Source of the DNA: Bacillota bacterium
GTDB taxonomy: Bacteria > Bacillota > Clostridia > Lachnospirales > Cellulosilyticaceae
Direction of reading: 5' to 3'
Assembly: GCA_023393125.1 (NCBI GenBank)
Contig: JAEWMQ010000086.1
Location: forward strand, 1 to 26,177
DNA length: 26,177 nt
The notes beneath the pieces were generated by a model, which had not been told where the DNA came from, did no database searches, and saw only the letters and a program-made list of their open reading frames with translations. A program made the position numbers and the translations under genes. Shown here one piece after another: positions 15,785 through 24,724 of this stretch (position 1 is its first letter; every line of letters begins with the position of its first letter).

Positions 15785-16935
15785 TTTGCCTCAGCTTCTT
15801 TCTCTTTTGCCACTCGCTTAATGACATCTAATATAATTTTTAATTCCTCACTACTTGCTTCATCTCTTAACTTGTATAAAATCTGTTCTATATTTTTATC
15901 CTGGAAATAACTTTTATAGTAGTCTACATTCTCTATCCACTCATGAAAATAAATCTTTTTAAATGCACTTTCTACTTCTTCTTCTATAATAAGCTGTCCT
16001 TTTTCTACTTCTTTTAACTTAGTTTCATTATTTTGTTTAGAGAGCACTTCAAAATAATCGATGTCATAAAGCTTAGTCCCTTCTATTACTCTAATTTGTC
16101 CATCTATATCACTAGGCACAGCTAAATCAATAAATAGTCTTTCCTTCTTTATTGTAGCTGCTTTTACTACCTCATCATAAGTTAATGTATAATGAGGGCT
16201 TGTCGTTGCACTAATAATAATATCGGCTTCATTGATATGGGCATATCGCTGGGAATAATGGATTACCTTGACTGCTTTAGATACAACACTGATATGATAA
16301 CCGTGCTGCCTTGTTGTACCAATGAGTTCTACATCATCTCGATGTGCCACATTCTTCATGATAATAGTGCCCATCTTGCCAGTAAGCCCTATTATGAGTA
16401 CCTTTTTATTCTTTTTAGGAAAGTTAAAAATTTCATGTGCGACTAAGGTGCCTACAGATATAGGTGTTTTTGATAAAAGGGTCAGATTTTTAACTTTCTT
16501 AGCACTCGTTATAGCACTTTGAAAGAGAATATTAAGCTCATAATCAGTAACCTTTATCTCCAGCGCCGTTTGATACGCTTTTTTTACCTGCCCTAAAATC
16601 TCATCTTCACCTATTACCATAGAGTCTAGGCCACTTGCCACCTGAAATAAGTGATGAGCAGCTTGTTTTATGCCATAAACTCTATAGTACTTTAATACTT
16701 CGCTCTTTTGTAATCCCTTAAAACTTGCTAGTTCCTCTTCCATCACTGCTACTGCTTTTTTATCCCCTGTAAAATAAACTTCACTTCGATTACAGGTTGA
16801 TAGAACAATACATCCACTTACATGGTTATTTGTTACTACCTTCTTACTAAATGCCTTTTGCTCTTCCAAGGAAAAAGCAAACTTTTCTCTAATGAGTAAA
16901 GGCGCAGCTTTATGACTTATACTAATACAATACAT
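15781..16935 (-). CDS. hemA: glutamyl-tRNA reductase
   Basis: HemA reduces glutamyl-tRNA to glutamate-1-semialdehyde, the committed step of the C5 route. The nucleophile is C48 in STCNRSEVY. The tRNA/substrate motif SGLDSMVIGEDEILGQVKKA is at 101-120, and an NADPH site (VLIIGLTGKMG) lies near 179. The nucleotide motif is somewhat unusual, with LTG where many homologues have AGE. The 384-aa length is on the short side for the family, with a reduced C-terminal dimerisation helix. The start has GGAG 9 nt upstream. Confidence 0.94.
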   Translation of the reverse strand: MYCISISHKAAPLLIREKFAFSLEEQKAFSKKVVTNNHVSGCIVLSTCNRSEVYFTGDKKAVAVMEEELASFKGLQKSEVLKYYRVYGIKQAAHHLFQVASGLDSMVIGEDEILGQVKKAYQTALEIKVTDYELNILFQSAITSAKKVKNLTLLSKTPISVGTLVAHEIFNFPKKNKKVLIIGLTGKMGTIIMKNVAHRDDVELIGTTRQHGYHISVVSKAVKVIHYSQRYAHINEADIIISATTSPHYTLTYDEVVKAATIKKERLFIDLAVPSDIDGQIRVIEGTKLYDIDYFEVLSKQNNETKLKEVEKGQLIIEEEVESAFKKIYFHEWIENVDYYKSYFQDKNIEQILYKLRDEASSEELKIILDVIKRVAKEKEAEAK

Positions 16936-16968
16936 AATTCTTTACTCCATCTATGTTTGAAATAGGCT

Positions 16969-17751
16969 TTAAGCCTTTAATAAATCTTTTATATGGTCTA
17001 TATAGATTTCTCTAATCTCTTTATATTCTCCTAGTCCTTTTAATATACTAGTTACTTCATAGCCTTCTTTTTCTAACACACATCTCCAAGCTTCTTCTGC
17101 TTTGCCTAATAAATCTTGCTGAGCATGATAACCAGCTACTACCATAAAAGGAATAAGTGTTACTTTCTTATAGTTATGTTTCTTTAAAGCTTTTATTACA
17201 TGGTCTAGGTTAGGATAAGAGCGAATGGTAGCTACATAATAGTTCTCGTATCCCTCCTCTTTAAACATATAGTCTAATGCTGCAAAACTAACACTTAAGT
17301 ATTCATCAGCCCCATGTCCCATACAGATTACCGCTTCTTCTCTTGATATGTCTGCATGCTCTTTTACAAATACATTTATTGCTCTTTTATAATCCTCTAT
17401 GGAAGTTAGAAGAGGGCTACCGAATCTTAAAACTTGGAAGGATTCTCTATATTCTTCTGCTCTTTCTATGAGTTCCTTATTTTGAACCCCATCTATAATA
17501 AAGGTAGGTTGAATAAAAACTTCTTTAATACCATCCTCTAACATTTGCTCCATAGCATCTTGTATATTAAAGATTTGCTTTCCTTCTTCTCTTGCAATCT
17601 TTTTTATAATTCGTCCACTAGTGAACGCTGAATAAATGCTATAGCTTGGATACGCATTTTTTATATCTTTTTCAATTTGAGTAATGGTCTTCTTTCTTGT
17701 TTCTTCATAACTTGATCCAAAACTTACTACTAGAATTGCTTTTTCTTTCAT
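16969..17751 (-). CDS. cbiK: sirohydrochlorin chelatase, CbiK type
   Basis: CbiK inserts a divalent metal into sirohydrochlorin: cobalt for anaerobic cobalamin synthesis, and iron in organisms that use it to make siroheme. The two metal-site histidines are present as H146 (MGHGADEY) and H209 (AGYHAQQD), and the N-terminal LVVSFGSSYEETR segment is typical. At 260 aa it is full length, with no signal peptide. No other cbi genes are in the window, while a siroheme enzyme (AsrC) and siroheme-branch genes are. A ferrochelatase role is therefore plausible, though family assignment alone would say cobaltochelatase. It starts 43 bp after modC. Confidence 0.92.
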   Translation of the reverse strand: MKEKAILVVSFGSSYEETRKKTITQIEKDIKNAYPSYSIYSAFTSGRIIKKIAREEGKQIFNIQDAMEQMLEDGIKEVFIQPTFIIDGVQNKELIERAEEYRESFQVLRFGSPLLTSIEDYKRAINVFVKEHADISREEAVICMGHGADEYLSVSFAALDYMFKEEGYENYYVATIRSYPNLDHVIKALKKHNYKKVTLIPFMVVAGYHAQQDLLGKAEEAWRCVLEKEGYEVTSILKGLGEYKEIREIYIDHIKDLLKA

Positions 17752-17794
17752 CTATTACCCACCTTCTTTCTTATCTATTATCCTAATCTCTTAC

Positions 17795-18844
17795 TTATTC
17801 ATGCAGAAATAGTAGCTGACTTTCATCCACTACTAACCCCATTGTATCTGTTTTTATTGATGTTTCTATTTCTTTAAAATCCCTATGGCTACAGGTATAA
17901 ATAAACTTATATCCCGCCCTTGTCCATAACTCTATTTTTACCTTATCTGGCATATATAGAATATCACCAACTGTAACCTCTATTTGATTCTTTCCCTCTA
18001 CAAAAGGAGTTAAGATAAGGTCTCCTTCACGAACACCTATATAGTCAAATGCTTGGCTAACTTCAATTCCCTTTAAGGTTTGGTCCCAAGCTTCCACTCT
18101 TACCTCATCTTCTCCTATCCTAAAGGCTGGTGTTATATTTCTACACCCTGTAAGTCTAGCTGCAACTACTGTTTCACACTTATTAAATAAAAGGCGAGTT
18201 GGCCTCATCTCCAATATCTTACCTTGTGCCATAACTGCTGTTTTGGTGCAGTATTTATATACTTCATGTCGATTATGAGAAATATATAGAACCGTTCCTT
18301 TAAAGCTACTTAGTGCCTTTTTAAATTCTTTTTCTATGGTAAACACAAGATGACTATCTAAAGCAGAGAAAGGCTCGTCTAAAAGTAAAATATCTGGATT
18401 CTGTGCTAATATCCTAGCTAAGGCAACTCTCTGTTTTTGCCCACCCGATAAAGTCTTAGGTTTTTGATTTCTTACTTTATCTAGCTCTAGCAATCTTAAA
18501 TAATATTCAATATGTTCAGTTTGCTCTCTTCTAGGTATTTTCATACCAATAGCAATGTTTTCATACACCGATAAGTGATTAAAAAGGGCATAGCTTTGAA
18601 ACATAAGCCCTATGTTTCGTTGCTGAGGTTTTAAGTTGATTTTTTTCTCACTATCGAATAAAGTACGTCCATTTAAAATAATTGTACCTTGATCTGGTTC
18701 TACAATGCCAGCAATCATCTTAAGCGTCATCGTTTTTCCTGAACCCGAATAACCTAATAGCCCTACGATTTCATCTTCTAGTTCTAAATCTATTTTTAAA
18801 TGAAAATTCTCTAGCTTCTTTTCTACATGCATGCTTAAGCTCAA
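17795..18844 (-). CDS. modC: molybdate ABC transporter ATP-binding protein
   Basis: ModC is the ATPase of the molybdate importer. Walker A is GYSGSGKT (31-38), the signature LSGGQKQ starts at 132, and Walker B ILLLDEP is at 152-158. The last ~110 residues form a TOBE/Mop-like regulatory domain. At 349 aa it is full length. The start is TTG at 18844: an AGGAGG lies 8 nt upstream, whereas the first ATG (residue 5) would be 20 nt away. That AGGAGG is made by the last two Arg codons of modB. It is third in modA-modB-modC. Confidence 0.94.
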   Translation of the reverse strand: MSLSMHVEKKLENFHLKIDLELEDEIVGLLGYSGSGKTMTLKMIAGIVEPDQGTIILNGRTLFDSEKKINLKPQQRNIGLMFQSYALFNHLSVYENIAIGMKIPRREQTEHIEYYLRLLELDKVRNQKPKTLSGGQKQRVALARILAQNPDILLLDEPFSALDSHLVFTIEKEFKKALSSFKGTVLYISHNRHEVYKYCTKTAVMAQGKILEMRPTRLLFNKCETVVAARLTGCRNITPAFRIGEDEVRVEAWDQTLKGIEVSQAFDYIGVREGDLILTPFVEGKNQIEVTVGDILYMPDKVKIELWTRAGYKFIYTCSHRDFKEIETSIKTDTMGLVVDESQLLFLHE

Positions 18845-18849
18845 AATGA

Positions 18850-19503
18850 TTACCTCCTATTGTAGTGATTCATAGCCCATAGCATCATACAAGAAATAAG
18901 TGATATAATCACTGTCCAAATTGTAGCTAATGCCACCTTACCATTAGCTACTGCAAAATAAATAGCTAAAGGAATGGTCTGAGTCACTTTAGGGATATTA
19001 CCAGCAATCATTAAGGTAGCTCCAAATTCTCCTAATGCCCTTGTAAATGCCAAAATAAGCCCCGATATAATACCTGGCCAGGCTTCTGGGATAAGAACTT
19101 TTATAAATATTTTCGTTTCTGATAGACCGAGTGTTCTCGCTGCCCAAATCAGCTCTTCATCTACTTGTTCAAAGGCCCCTTTAGCTGCCCGATACATGAG
19201 TGGAAAAGCTACTACAACTGCAGCTAAAATAGCACCTGTTTCTGTAAAAATAAAAGAGACATTAATCAGCGCAAATAATTTTCCTATAGGTCCATTCCTA
19301 TTATATAACATAAGTAAAATAAAACCTATTACTGTAGGTGGTAATACTAAAGGTAAAGTAAAAAGAACATCTAAAATCCACTTTAGATGCCCTTTCATTT
19401 CCATACATAATCTAGCTGCTAATAGGCCTAGTATAAATACAATACATATGGCCGTTAATGAAATTCTTAAGGATAAAAGAAGTGGACTTATATCAAATAC
19501 CAT
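18850..19503 (-). CDS. modB: molybdate ABC transporter permease
   Basis: ModB is the membrane channel of the molybdate importer. At 217 aa it has about five to six membrane segments, and the permease EAA-like loop is AARTLGLSETKIFIKVLIPE at about residues 121-140, which docks on ModC. A conserved RALGEFGATLMIAG segment follows. The start at 19503 has AAGGAGG 5 nt upstream, just after the modA stop. The last codons AGG AGG serve as the ribosome site for modC. Confidence 0.95.
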   Translation of the reverse strand: MVFDISPLLLSLRISLTAICIVFILGLLAARLCMEMKGHLKWILDVLFTLPLVLPPTVIGFILLMLYNRNGPIGKLFALINVSFIFTETGAILAAVVVAFPLMYRAAKGAFEQVDEELIWAARTLGLSETKIFIKVLIPEAWPGIISGLILAFTRALGEFGATLMIAGNIPKVTQTIPLAIYFAVANGKVALATIWTVIISLISCMMLWAMNHYNRR

Positions 19504-19518
19504 CTCTGCCTCCTTGTT

Positions 19519-20295
19519 TTAAGAAAATATGGGGGTAAACCCATAATGATTCCATATATTTTTTGCTTCTTCCGTTTTTAAAAAATCAATAAAAAGCTGA
19601 GCACTTTCTAAATGCTCTGTGTTTTTTATAATACCAATAGGATATACAATGGGGCTATGAAGGCTTTCATCTGCTAAGTCACTGATTTTAACCTGATCAC
19701 TAATCTTAGCATCCGTTTCATATACTACGCCCGCTGCTGCACTTCCTACCTCTACCCATGACAGTACTTCCCTTACATCCTTAGCATAAACTAAGCGAGG
19801 TTTTAAGGCTTCTGTTATACCTAATGCATCAAATACTTGTAAAGTATACTGCCCTACTGGTACACTTTCCACTTCCCCTATAGCAATAGGCTCTATATCA
19901 TCACTTACTAAAGTCTCAAAGGTAATAGCCTTTGTTTCATTTTTAGGTACAATAAGTGCTAATCTATTCATTAGTATATCTTCTATACTATCTTCTACTA
20001 ATAAGCCTTTTTCATTTAATGCTTCCATCTGTTTTGTTCCAGCCGAAAAAAATATATCTACTGGGGCTCCTTGCTGAATCTGCTGCTGTAAGGTACCTGA
20101 TGCCCCAAAATTAAATTGGAGTTTAATCTCTGGATGTTGGGCACTAAAAGCCTCTTCCATTGCCATCATACAATCTGTTAAACTCGCTGCTACAGAAAGA
20201 GTCAGCCTCTCTTCCTTTTCATCTTTACTATTTAAATTGCACCCTACCATTAAACATAAAGCGCCTAGGAGTATTATTATTGCTAATTTCTTCAT
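19519..20295 (-). CDS. modA: molybdate-binding lipoprotein of the ABC importer
   Basis: ModA captures molybdate (or tungstate) outside the membrane. It has a lipoprotein signal peptide: a hydrophobic stretch from residue 4 and C19 after LMVG as the lipid-attachment site. The family ligand segments VAASLTD (near 35), FGASGTL (near 63) and PVDIFFSAG (near 78) are clear, and the C-terminal ligand region containing the Tyr of VVYETDA is present. At 258 aa it has normal length. The start at 20295 has AGGAG 7 nt upstream. It follows mog by 42 bp within the cofactor run. Confidence 0.94.
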   Translation of the reverse strand: MKKLAIIILLGALCLMVGCNLNSKDEKEERLTLSVAASLTDCMMAMEEAFSAQHPEIKLQFNFGASGTLQQQIQQGAPVDIFFSAGTKQMEALNEKGLLVEDSIEDILMNRLALIVPKNETKAITFETLVSDDIEPIAIGEVESVPVGQYTLQVFDALGITEALKPRLVYAKDVREVLSWVEVGSAAAGVVYETDAKISDQVKISDLADESLHSPIVYPIGIIKNTEHLESAQLFIDFLKTEEAKNIWNHYGFTPIFS

Positions 20296-20337
20296 CCTTA
20301 TTCTCCTATCATGATAGCTTTTCTTTGGTTTTTAATC

Positions 20338-20841
20338 TTAGTCTCTTGTCTCAGGCATAGCACATTCATTACTGCTTCCCTGTATAATACCAATTGCATG
20401 AGTGAGTGTATCTATAATCGCTTCCATATTCTCCTTAACTGCTTTTGGGCTACCTGGTAAGTTAATAATGAGCGTATCCTTTCGGATTCCTGCCTTGCTA
20501 CGACTTAGCATAGCTCTTGGTGTAATTTGCAAACTATAATATCTCATAGCTTCTGGGATACCTGGTGCTTCTTTTTCTATAATATCTGAGGTCGCCTCAG
20601 GTGTACAGTCTCTCTTAGAAAATCCTGTTCCTCCTGTAGTTAAAATCAGATCTACTTCGTAATTATCACACCAACTTGCCATTTGATTTGATAATTGATC
20701 CCTCTCATCTGGTAAAACCACATAGTGCTTTACTTCCCAGCCTCTTGTAGTCACTATTTCCTGAAGAACCTGACCACTTCGGTCTTCTCTTTCACCTCTA
20801 GAACCTTTATCACTAGCCGTTATAATGCCTACACGAATCAC
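20338..20841 (-). CDS. mog: molybdopterin adenylyltransferase (MogA/MoaB family)
   Basis: A 167-aa protein of the MoaB/Mog family, which adenylates molybdopterin before MoeA inserts molybdate. Visible family motifs are TASDKGSRGEREDRSG near 9-24, TTGGTGFSKRDCTPEA near 68-83, PRAMLSRSKAG and the C-terminal NLPGSPKAV. Its ATG overlaps the MOSC gene's stop by 4 bp (ATGA), so the two are probably translated together. The Mog and MoaB branches are hard to separate by eye, but with a single copy in a working cofactor cluster the adenylyltransferase role is likely. Confidence 0.9.
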   Translation of the reverse strand: MIRVGIITASDKGSRGEREDRSGQVLQEIVTTRGWEVKHYVVLPDERDQLSNQMASWCDNYEVDLILTTGGTGFSKRDCTPEATSDIIEKEAPGIPEAMRYYSLQITPRAMLSRSKAGIRKDTLIINLPGSPKAVKENMEAIIDTLTHAIGIIQGSSNECAMPETRD

Positions 20842-21269
20842 TTTACAACCTCCATCTCATCGCCAACTTTAATAGTACCACCTTTTATAACACGAGCAAA
20901 TACGCCTTCTCTCGGCATGATACAGTCACCTACTTGTTCATAAATTTGACAATGATGATGACACTTCTTCCCAATCTGAGTCATTTCTAGCTCTACATCA
21001 TTACATTTAAAAACTGTCCCTACTGGCATATTCTTAAAATCAAAGCCTTTCACAATAAGATTTTCACCAAAAGCACCTGGATGAACATCTCCACCTCTTG
21101 CTTTAAAATCTTCAATTTGCTCATAAGAAATAAGACTTACTTGACGGTGCCAGTTTCCTGCATGCGCATCATTTTCAATCCCAAAGTTTTCAATAAATTT
21201 ACCTTCTTCCACATTCACCTTTTGTGTACCGCGTTTCTCACTAATACAGAGTGCCATTACTTTTCCCAT
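20838..21269 (-). CDS. MOSC-domain protein
   Basis: A 143-aa stand-alone MOSC domain. The family segments GIENDAHAGNWHRQVSL near 30-46 and GAFGENLIVKG near 65-75 are clear. MOSC domains occur in molybdenum-cofactor sulfurases and in YiiM/mARC-type proteins, and bind or carry sulfur or cofactor. A Cys/His-rich patch, KKCHHHCQIYEQVGDC near 100-115, could hold a persulfide or metal. It lies between moaA and mog, so a role in cofactor handling is likely but the reaction is unknown. The ribosome site GGAGG consists of the Gly-Gly codons that end moaA. Confidence 0.88.
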   Translation of the reverse strand: MGKVMALCISEKRGTQKVNVEEGKFIENFGIENDAHAGNWHRQVSLISYEQIEDFKARGGDVHPGAFGENLIVKGFDFKNMPVGTVFKCNDVELEMTQIGKKCHHHCQIYEQVGDCIMPREGVFARVIKGGTIKVGDEMEVVK

Positions 21270-21270
21270 C

Positions 21271-22248
21271 TTAACCTCCTATTTGTGACATAATCTTATC
21301 TTCTAATTGTTTGTTTTCTAGATTATCGAAATGGTGACGCTCTGGTTTCACCTTAATCACTTCTTCAATCTTCTTTGTTAATGCTTCTTCCTCTATGCCA
21401 CTTCTTAATAAACTTTTTAAATCTAACCCACTCTTAGAATGTAAGCATAGTTTTAAGAACCCATTGGATGTTAATCGTATTCTATTACATTCGTCACAAA
21501 AACATTCACTCACTGCACTGATAAATCCAATTTTTCCTTTAAAACCTTTTATCTCATAATATCTTGCTGGGCCATTGCCTAGCTTGCCTTTATAAGGTAT
21601 AAGTGGGCCATAAGCTTCTTCTAACTGTTTAATAATCTCTTCTTTGCCTATACGCTCCATCTTCATTCCTAATCCAATAGGCATCAGTTCAATAAATCTA
21701 ACAGTAATAGCTTCATCCTTTGCTAATTTAGCTAGATGAATAAGCTCTCCTTCATTCATATGTCTTGCTGCTAAAACATTAATCTTTACTGATTTTAATG
21801 TACTTTGACTTGCTTTATGAATGGCTTCTAACACTTTCTCTAGTCCATCTACCCTAGTAATTTCTTTGAAACGTTGCGGATCTAATGTATCTAAGCTAAT
21901 ATTAATACTTGTAATGCCAGCAGCAATAAGCCCCTCTAACTGAGGAGCTAATAAAAGCCCATTAGTCGTAAGTGTGACTTCTTCTATTCCTTTAATGGCT
22001 TTAATTCCTTTGACTAGCTCTACTAATCCTTTTCGAACCAGTGGTTCCCCACCTGTCAATTTTACTTTACGAATCCCTAACTTAGCCATACTTTTACATA
22101 CTTTTATAATTTCCTCAAAAGTAAGGATTTCTTCATGGGCTATACTCTCTATACCTTCTTCCGGCATACAGTAACGACATCTAAAATTACATCTATCTGT
22201 TACTGAGATTCGTAAATATTCGATTCCTCTATTTTTGCTATCTAACAT
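21271..22248 (-). CDS. moaA: GTP 3',8-cyclase (radical SAM)
   Basis: MoaA makes 3',8-cyclo-7,8-dihydro-GTP from GTP, the first step of molybdenum cofactor synthesis. The radical-SAM cluster is C20-X3-C24-X2-C27 (CNFRCRYC). The second, substrate-binding cluster is C251-X2-C254-X13-C268. TGGEPL (65-70) binds SAM. The protein ends in the conserved functional Gly-Gly. At 325 aa it is full length. It is separated from mobB upstream by 191 bp, the largest gap in the cluster, in which a secondary promoter could lie. Confidence 0.96.
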   Translation of the reverse strand: MLDSKNRGIEYLRISVTDRCNFRCRYCMPEEGIESIAHEEILTFEEIIKVCKSMAKLGIRKVKLTGGEPLVRKGLVELVKGIKAIKGIEEVTLTTNGLLLAPQLEGLIAAGITSINISLDTLDPQRFKEITRVDGLEKVLEAIHKASQSTLKSVKINVLAARHMNEGELIHLAKLAKDEAITVRFIELMPIGLGMKMERIGKEEIIKQLEEAYGPLIPYKGKLGNGPARYYEIKGFKGKIGFISAVSECFCDECNRIRLTSNGFLKLCLHSKSGLDLKSLLRSGIEEEALTKKIEEVIKVKPERHHFDNLENKQLEDKIMSQIGG

Positions 22249-22439
22249 ATTTTTTCCTCTGTTCTATCTCAATCATTACTGAATGAGCCCATATCTTAAC
22301 TACCTGCTTTTTATTGGAATACCTATTTTCTATTATTCACATATTCACTGTTAATTACCACCACTTAAGAAGATGTTGGCTTCTTGGGTAGATTAAAATA
22401 TTGCTGTTTGATTATTGCCCTATTTTATACTTATCTTTT
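22249..22439. other. 191-bp spacer between mobB and moaA
   Basis: No ORF or known RNA motif is recognised. An imperfect hairpin AAGAAG/CTTCTT lies near 22367-22387 without a T-run. No good promoter pair and no Crp/Fnr-like site were found. It may carry a weak internal promoter for moaA. Confidence 0.4.
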
Positions 22440-22964
22440 TTAAGTCTCTAAGCAAAGTATATAATCTTGTATGATTCCTAATAAAGTCTCTATATCATTT
22501 AGACTTACCTTCTTCACTCCTGATATTTCTAAATCTGTATCTGTTACAAGAGCTAATAAGGTTTGTTTGTCACAAACACTTTGACTAGAAATAGCTGCTC
22601 TAACGATTTCTATCTTAGGGAATTTCGAATATTTCATCCCCTCTATTATAATCAGATCCATATCTTGCTGAAGCTTAATAAGTTCCTCTATAGATGGACT
22701 TTCCTCATCTTTAACCATCATTATTTTTGTTTTGGAGTAAACAATTACATTTTTAGCACCTGCTTTTTTGTGCCTAAAACTATCTGTTCCTTCCCTATCT
22801 GCTTCAAATTCATGGCCATCATGCTTAATAACCCCTACCTTATATCCTTTACTATTTAAGGCAGTCACTAGTTTTTCAATTAAGGTTGTTTTACCAGAGT
22901 TTTTAATGCCGCTTACAGCAAAGACTTTAGGAGCCTTATCTATTGTCTGCATAACACTAGTCAT
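22440..22964 (-). CDS. mobB: molybdopterin-guanine dinucleotide biosynthesis GTP-binding protein
   Basis: MobB binds GTP and assists MobA. The P-loop SGIKNSGKTTLIE is at 18-30, followed by the KVGVIKHDGH segment typical of the family near 41-50, and an IIEGMK strand near 113. At 174 aa it is normal. The ATG at 22964 overlaps the moaC end by 8 bp, but its purine-rich AGAAAGG is directly adjacent. The in-frame ATG at residue 5 (22952) could be the real start. Confidence 0.92.
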   Translation of the reverse strand: MTSVMQTIDKAPKVFAVSGIKNSGKTTLIEKLVTALNSKGYKVGVIKHDGHEFEADREGTDSFRHKKAGAKNVIVYSKTKIMMVKDEESPSIEELIKLQQDMDLIIIEGMKYSKFPKIEIVRAAISSQSVCDKQTLLALVTDTDLEISGVKKVSLNDIETLLGIIQDYILCLET

Positions 22965-23442
22965 CCTTTCTTATATAATGACCACTTTTACCACCTTGCT
23001 TTTCCATAAGCTTGATCTCACCAATGACCATAGCTTTATCCATAGCCTTACACATATCATAAATCGTTAGTAATGCCACACTAGCGCCCGTTAAAGCTTC
23101 CATTTCTACACCGGTTTGGCCATTTACTTTCACAATGCAGGTCGCCTCTACAATATGCATTTCTTCGATTAACTTAAAATCTACAGTACATTTTGTAATC
23201 ATTAATGGATGGCACATAGGAATAAGGTCTGATGTTTTTTTAGCCGCCATAATACCTGCTATTCTAGCAACGCCCAGTACATCACCCTTTTTAGCTGTTC
23301 CTTGTTTAATCGCCTCAAATACAACCTCATTAACTTTAATAGCTCCCTTAGCCTCTGCCATTCGACTAGTGGCTGCCTTTTCTGAAACATCTACCATAAC
23401 GGCATTACCTTGCTGGTCAAAATGTGTTAAGTGTTTTTCCAT
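22957..23442 (-). CDS. moaC: cyclic pyranopterin monophosphate synthase
   Basis: MoaC converts the MoaA product to cyclic pyranopterin monophosphate. The family's core is intact: IPMCHPLMITK near 73-83, GQTGVEMEALTGASVALLT near 108-126, and the catalytic Asp-Lys region YDMCKAMDKAM near 128-138. The ending KQGGKSGHY is typical. At 161 aa it is full length. It follows moeA by 74 bp and overlaps mobB by 8 bp. Confidence 0.95.
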   Translation of the reverse strand: MEKHLTHFDQQGNAVMVDVSEKAATSRMAEAKGAIKVNEVVFEAIKQGTAKKGDVLGVARIAGIMAAKKTSDLIPMCHPLMITKCTVDFKLIEEMHIVEATCIVKVNGQTGVEMEALTGASVALLTIYDMCKAMDKAMVIGEIKLMEKQGGKSGHYIRKDD

Positions 23443-23516
23443 TAGCTCTTCCCTTTCTTTCTATTTTATCTGAAAATGATTATCCCAGTCCCCCGGCTCA
23501 TATAGCCAAGTTACCA

Positions 23517-24722
23517 TTACAATAAAATCACATTAACCTCATCACCTATATGAAGTCCTTCATTTCCTGCAGGAATGTCAATTAAGCAGTTACAAAGACT
23601 CATGGTATATAATGAACCAGATGAATGATTGTTATGATCAAGAGAGACTTTTCCCTCACAATACTTAGCACGAATAAAGCGTCTTTTTTGACTTGCTTTA
23701 TTAAATTCACTCATCATATGCCCTTTCACTTGTTTAGGCATAATATCCTCCATTTTCCCCAGCTCCGCCACCACTGCTCTTACTAAAAGCTCAAAATTAA
23801 CAAGTGCTGCAAAAGGATTTCCTGATAAACCAATAATGAGTTTTTCTTTAAAACAGCCAGCTAATACAGGTGTTCCTGGCTGTATGGCAATACGCCAAAA
23901 AAGACGTTTTACATTAAGATCCTTAAAAACGTCATGCATAATATCTTTTTTCCCGACAGATACACCACCTGTAGTGATGATTAAATCTACTTTCTCTATA
24001 AGATCTTCAATAGCTGCTCCAACTTGGCCCGCTGCATCAACGCACTGCTCTACCACCATAACTTCAATCCCTAGTTCTCTAATTCTTGCCTCTAACATCA
24101 CACCATTACTATTGTAAATTTTTCCTGGTAAAAGAGGACTTCCTAAAGGCACAAGTTCATCTCCCGTACATAAAAGACCTATTCTAATCTTTTTTTGCAC
24201 CTGCACCTTATTTATACCCATACTTGCTAATATGCCAAGGGTAATAGCTGAAAGCTTTTCTCCTTTTTTTAAAATCAAATGTCCTTCCTTAATGTCCTCT
24301 CCTGCAAAGCAATAATTACTATATGGTTTAAGACTTTTATAAATAGCTACTATTGTTTCTCCATAATCTGTATCTTCTTGGCGAAGTACGCAATCACAGC
24401 CTTCTGGAATAGGAGCTCCTGTCATAATACGTACAGCTTCCCCCTTTTCTACTTTTCCTTGAAATTTATGTCCTGCACATACCTCTCCTATTACCTTTAG
24501 GAAAACAGGTGATTCTTTAGATGCCCCTTCACTACTTGCTGATAAAAAAGCATAGCCATCTAATGGAGAACGGTGGAAAGGAGGCTGAGAAAATGGTGCA
24601 TAAATATCTTGGGCTAATAATCTGCCTCCTGCTTCCCTAGTCATCACCCATTCACTTTCTACTTGGTGAGTTGCATGTTCTCGTAACAATTTAATAGCTT
24701 GTCCTAACGTAACATTAACCAT
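23517..24722 (-). CDS. moeA: molybdopterin molybdenumtransferase
   Basis: MoeA inserts molybdate into adenylated molybdopterin. Family motifs occur in order: PPFHRSPLDGYAF near 47-59, TGAPIPEGCDCV near 100-111, TGDEL, TTGGVSVGKKD and GLSGNPFAA. At 401 aa the length is typical. The frame is open for 14 more codons upstream, but that would run into the preceding gene. The ATG at 24722 has AGGGG 7 nt before it and begins 2 nt after the upstream stop, so it is the better start. The ribosome site lies in the last codons of the upstream MoeA-like gene, suggesting coupling. Confidence 0.94.
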   Translation of the reverse strand: MVNVTLGQAIKLLREHATHQVESEWVMTREAGGRLLAQDIYAPFSQPPFHRSPLDGYAFLSASSEGASKESPVFLKVIGEVCAGHKFQGKVEKGEAVRIMTGAPIPEGCDCVLRQEDTDYGETIVAIYKSLKPYSNYCFAGEDIKEGHLILKKGEKLSAITLGILASMGINKVQVQKKIRIGLLCTGDELVPLGSPLLPGKIYNSNGVMLEARIRELGIEVMVVEQCVDAAGQVGAAIEDLIEKVDLIITTGGVSVGKKDIMHDVFKDLNVKRLFWRIAIQPGTPVLAGCFKEKLIIGLSGNPFAALVNFELLVRAVVAELGKMEDIMPKQVKGHMMSEFNKASQKRRFIRAKYCEGKVSLDHNNHSSGSLYTMSLCNCLIDIPAGNEGLHIGDEVNVILL

Positions 24723-24724
24723 TC

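Noticed and set aside
22249..22439. A molybdenum-cofactor riboswitch before moaA
   Set aside because: The spacer is AT-rich with only a weak hairpin; none of the GC-rich conserved stems expected of that RNA are visible.
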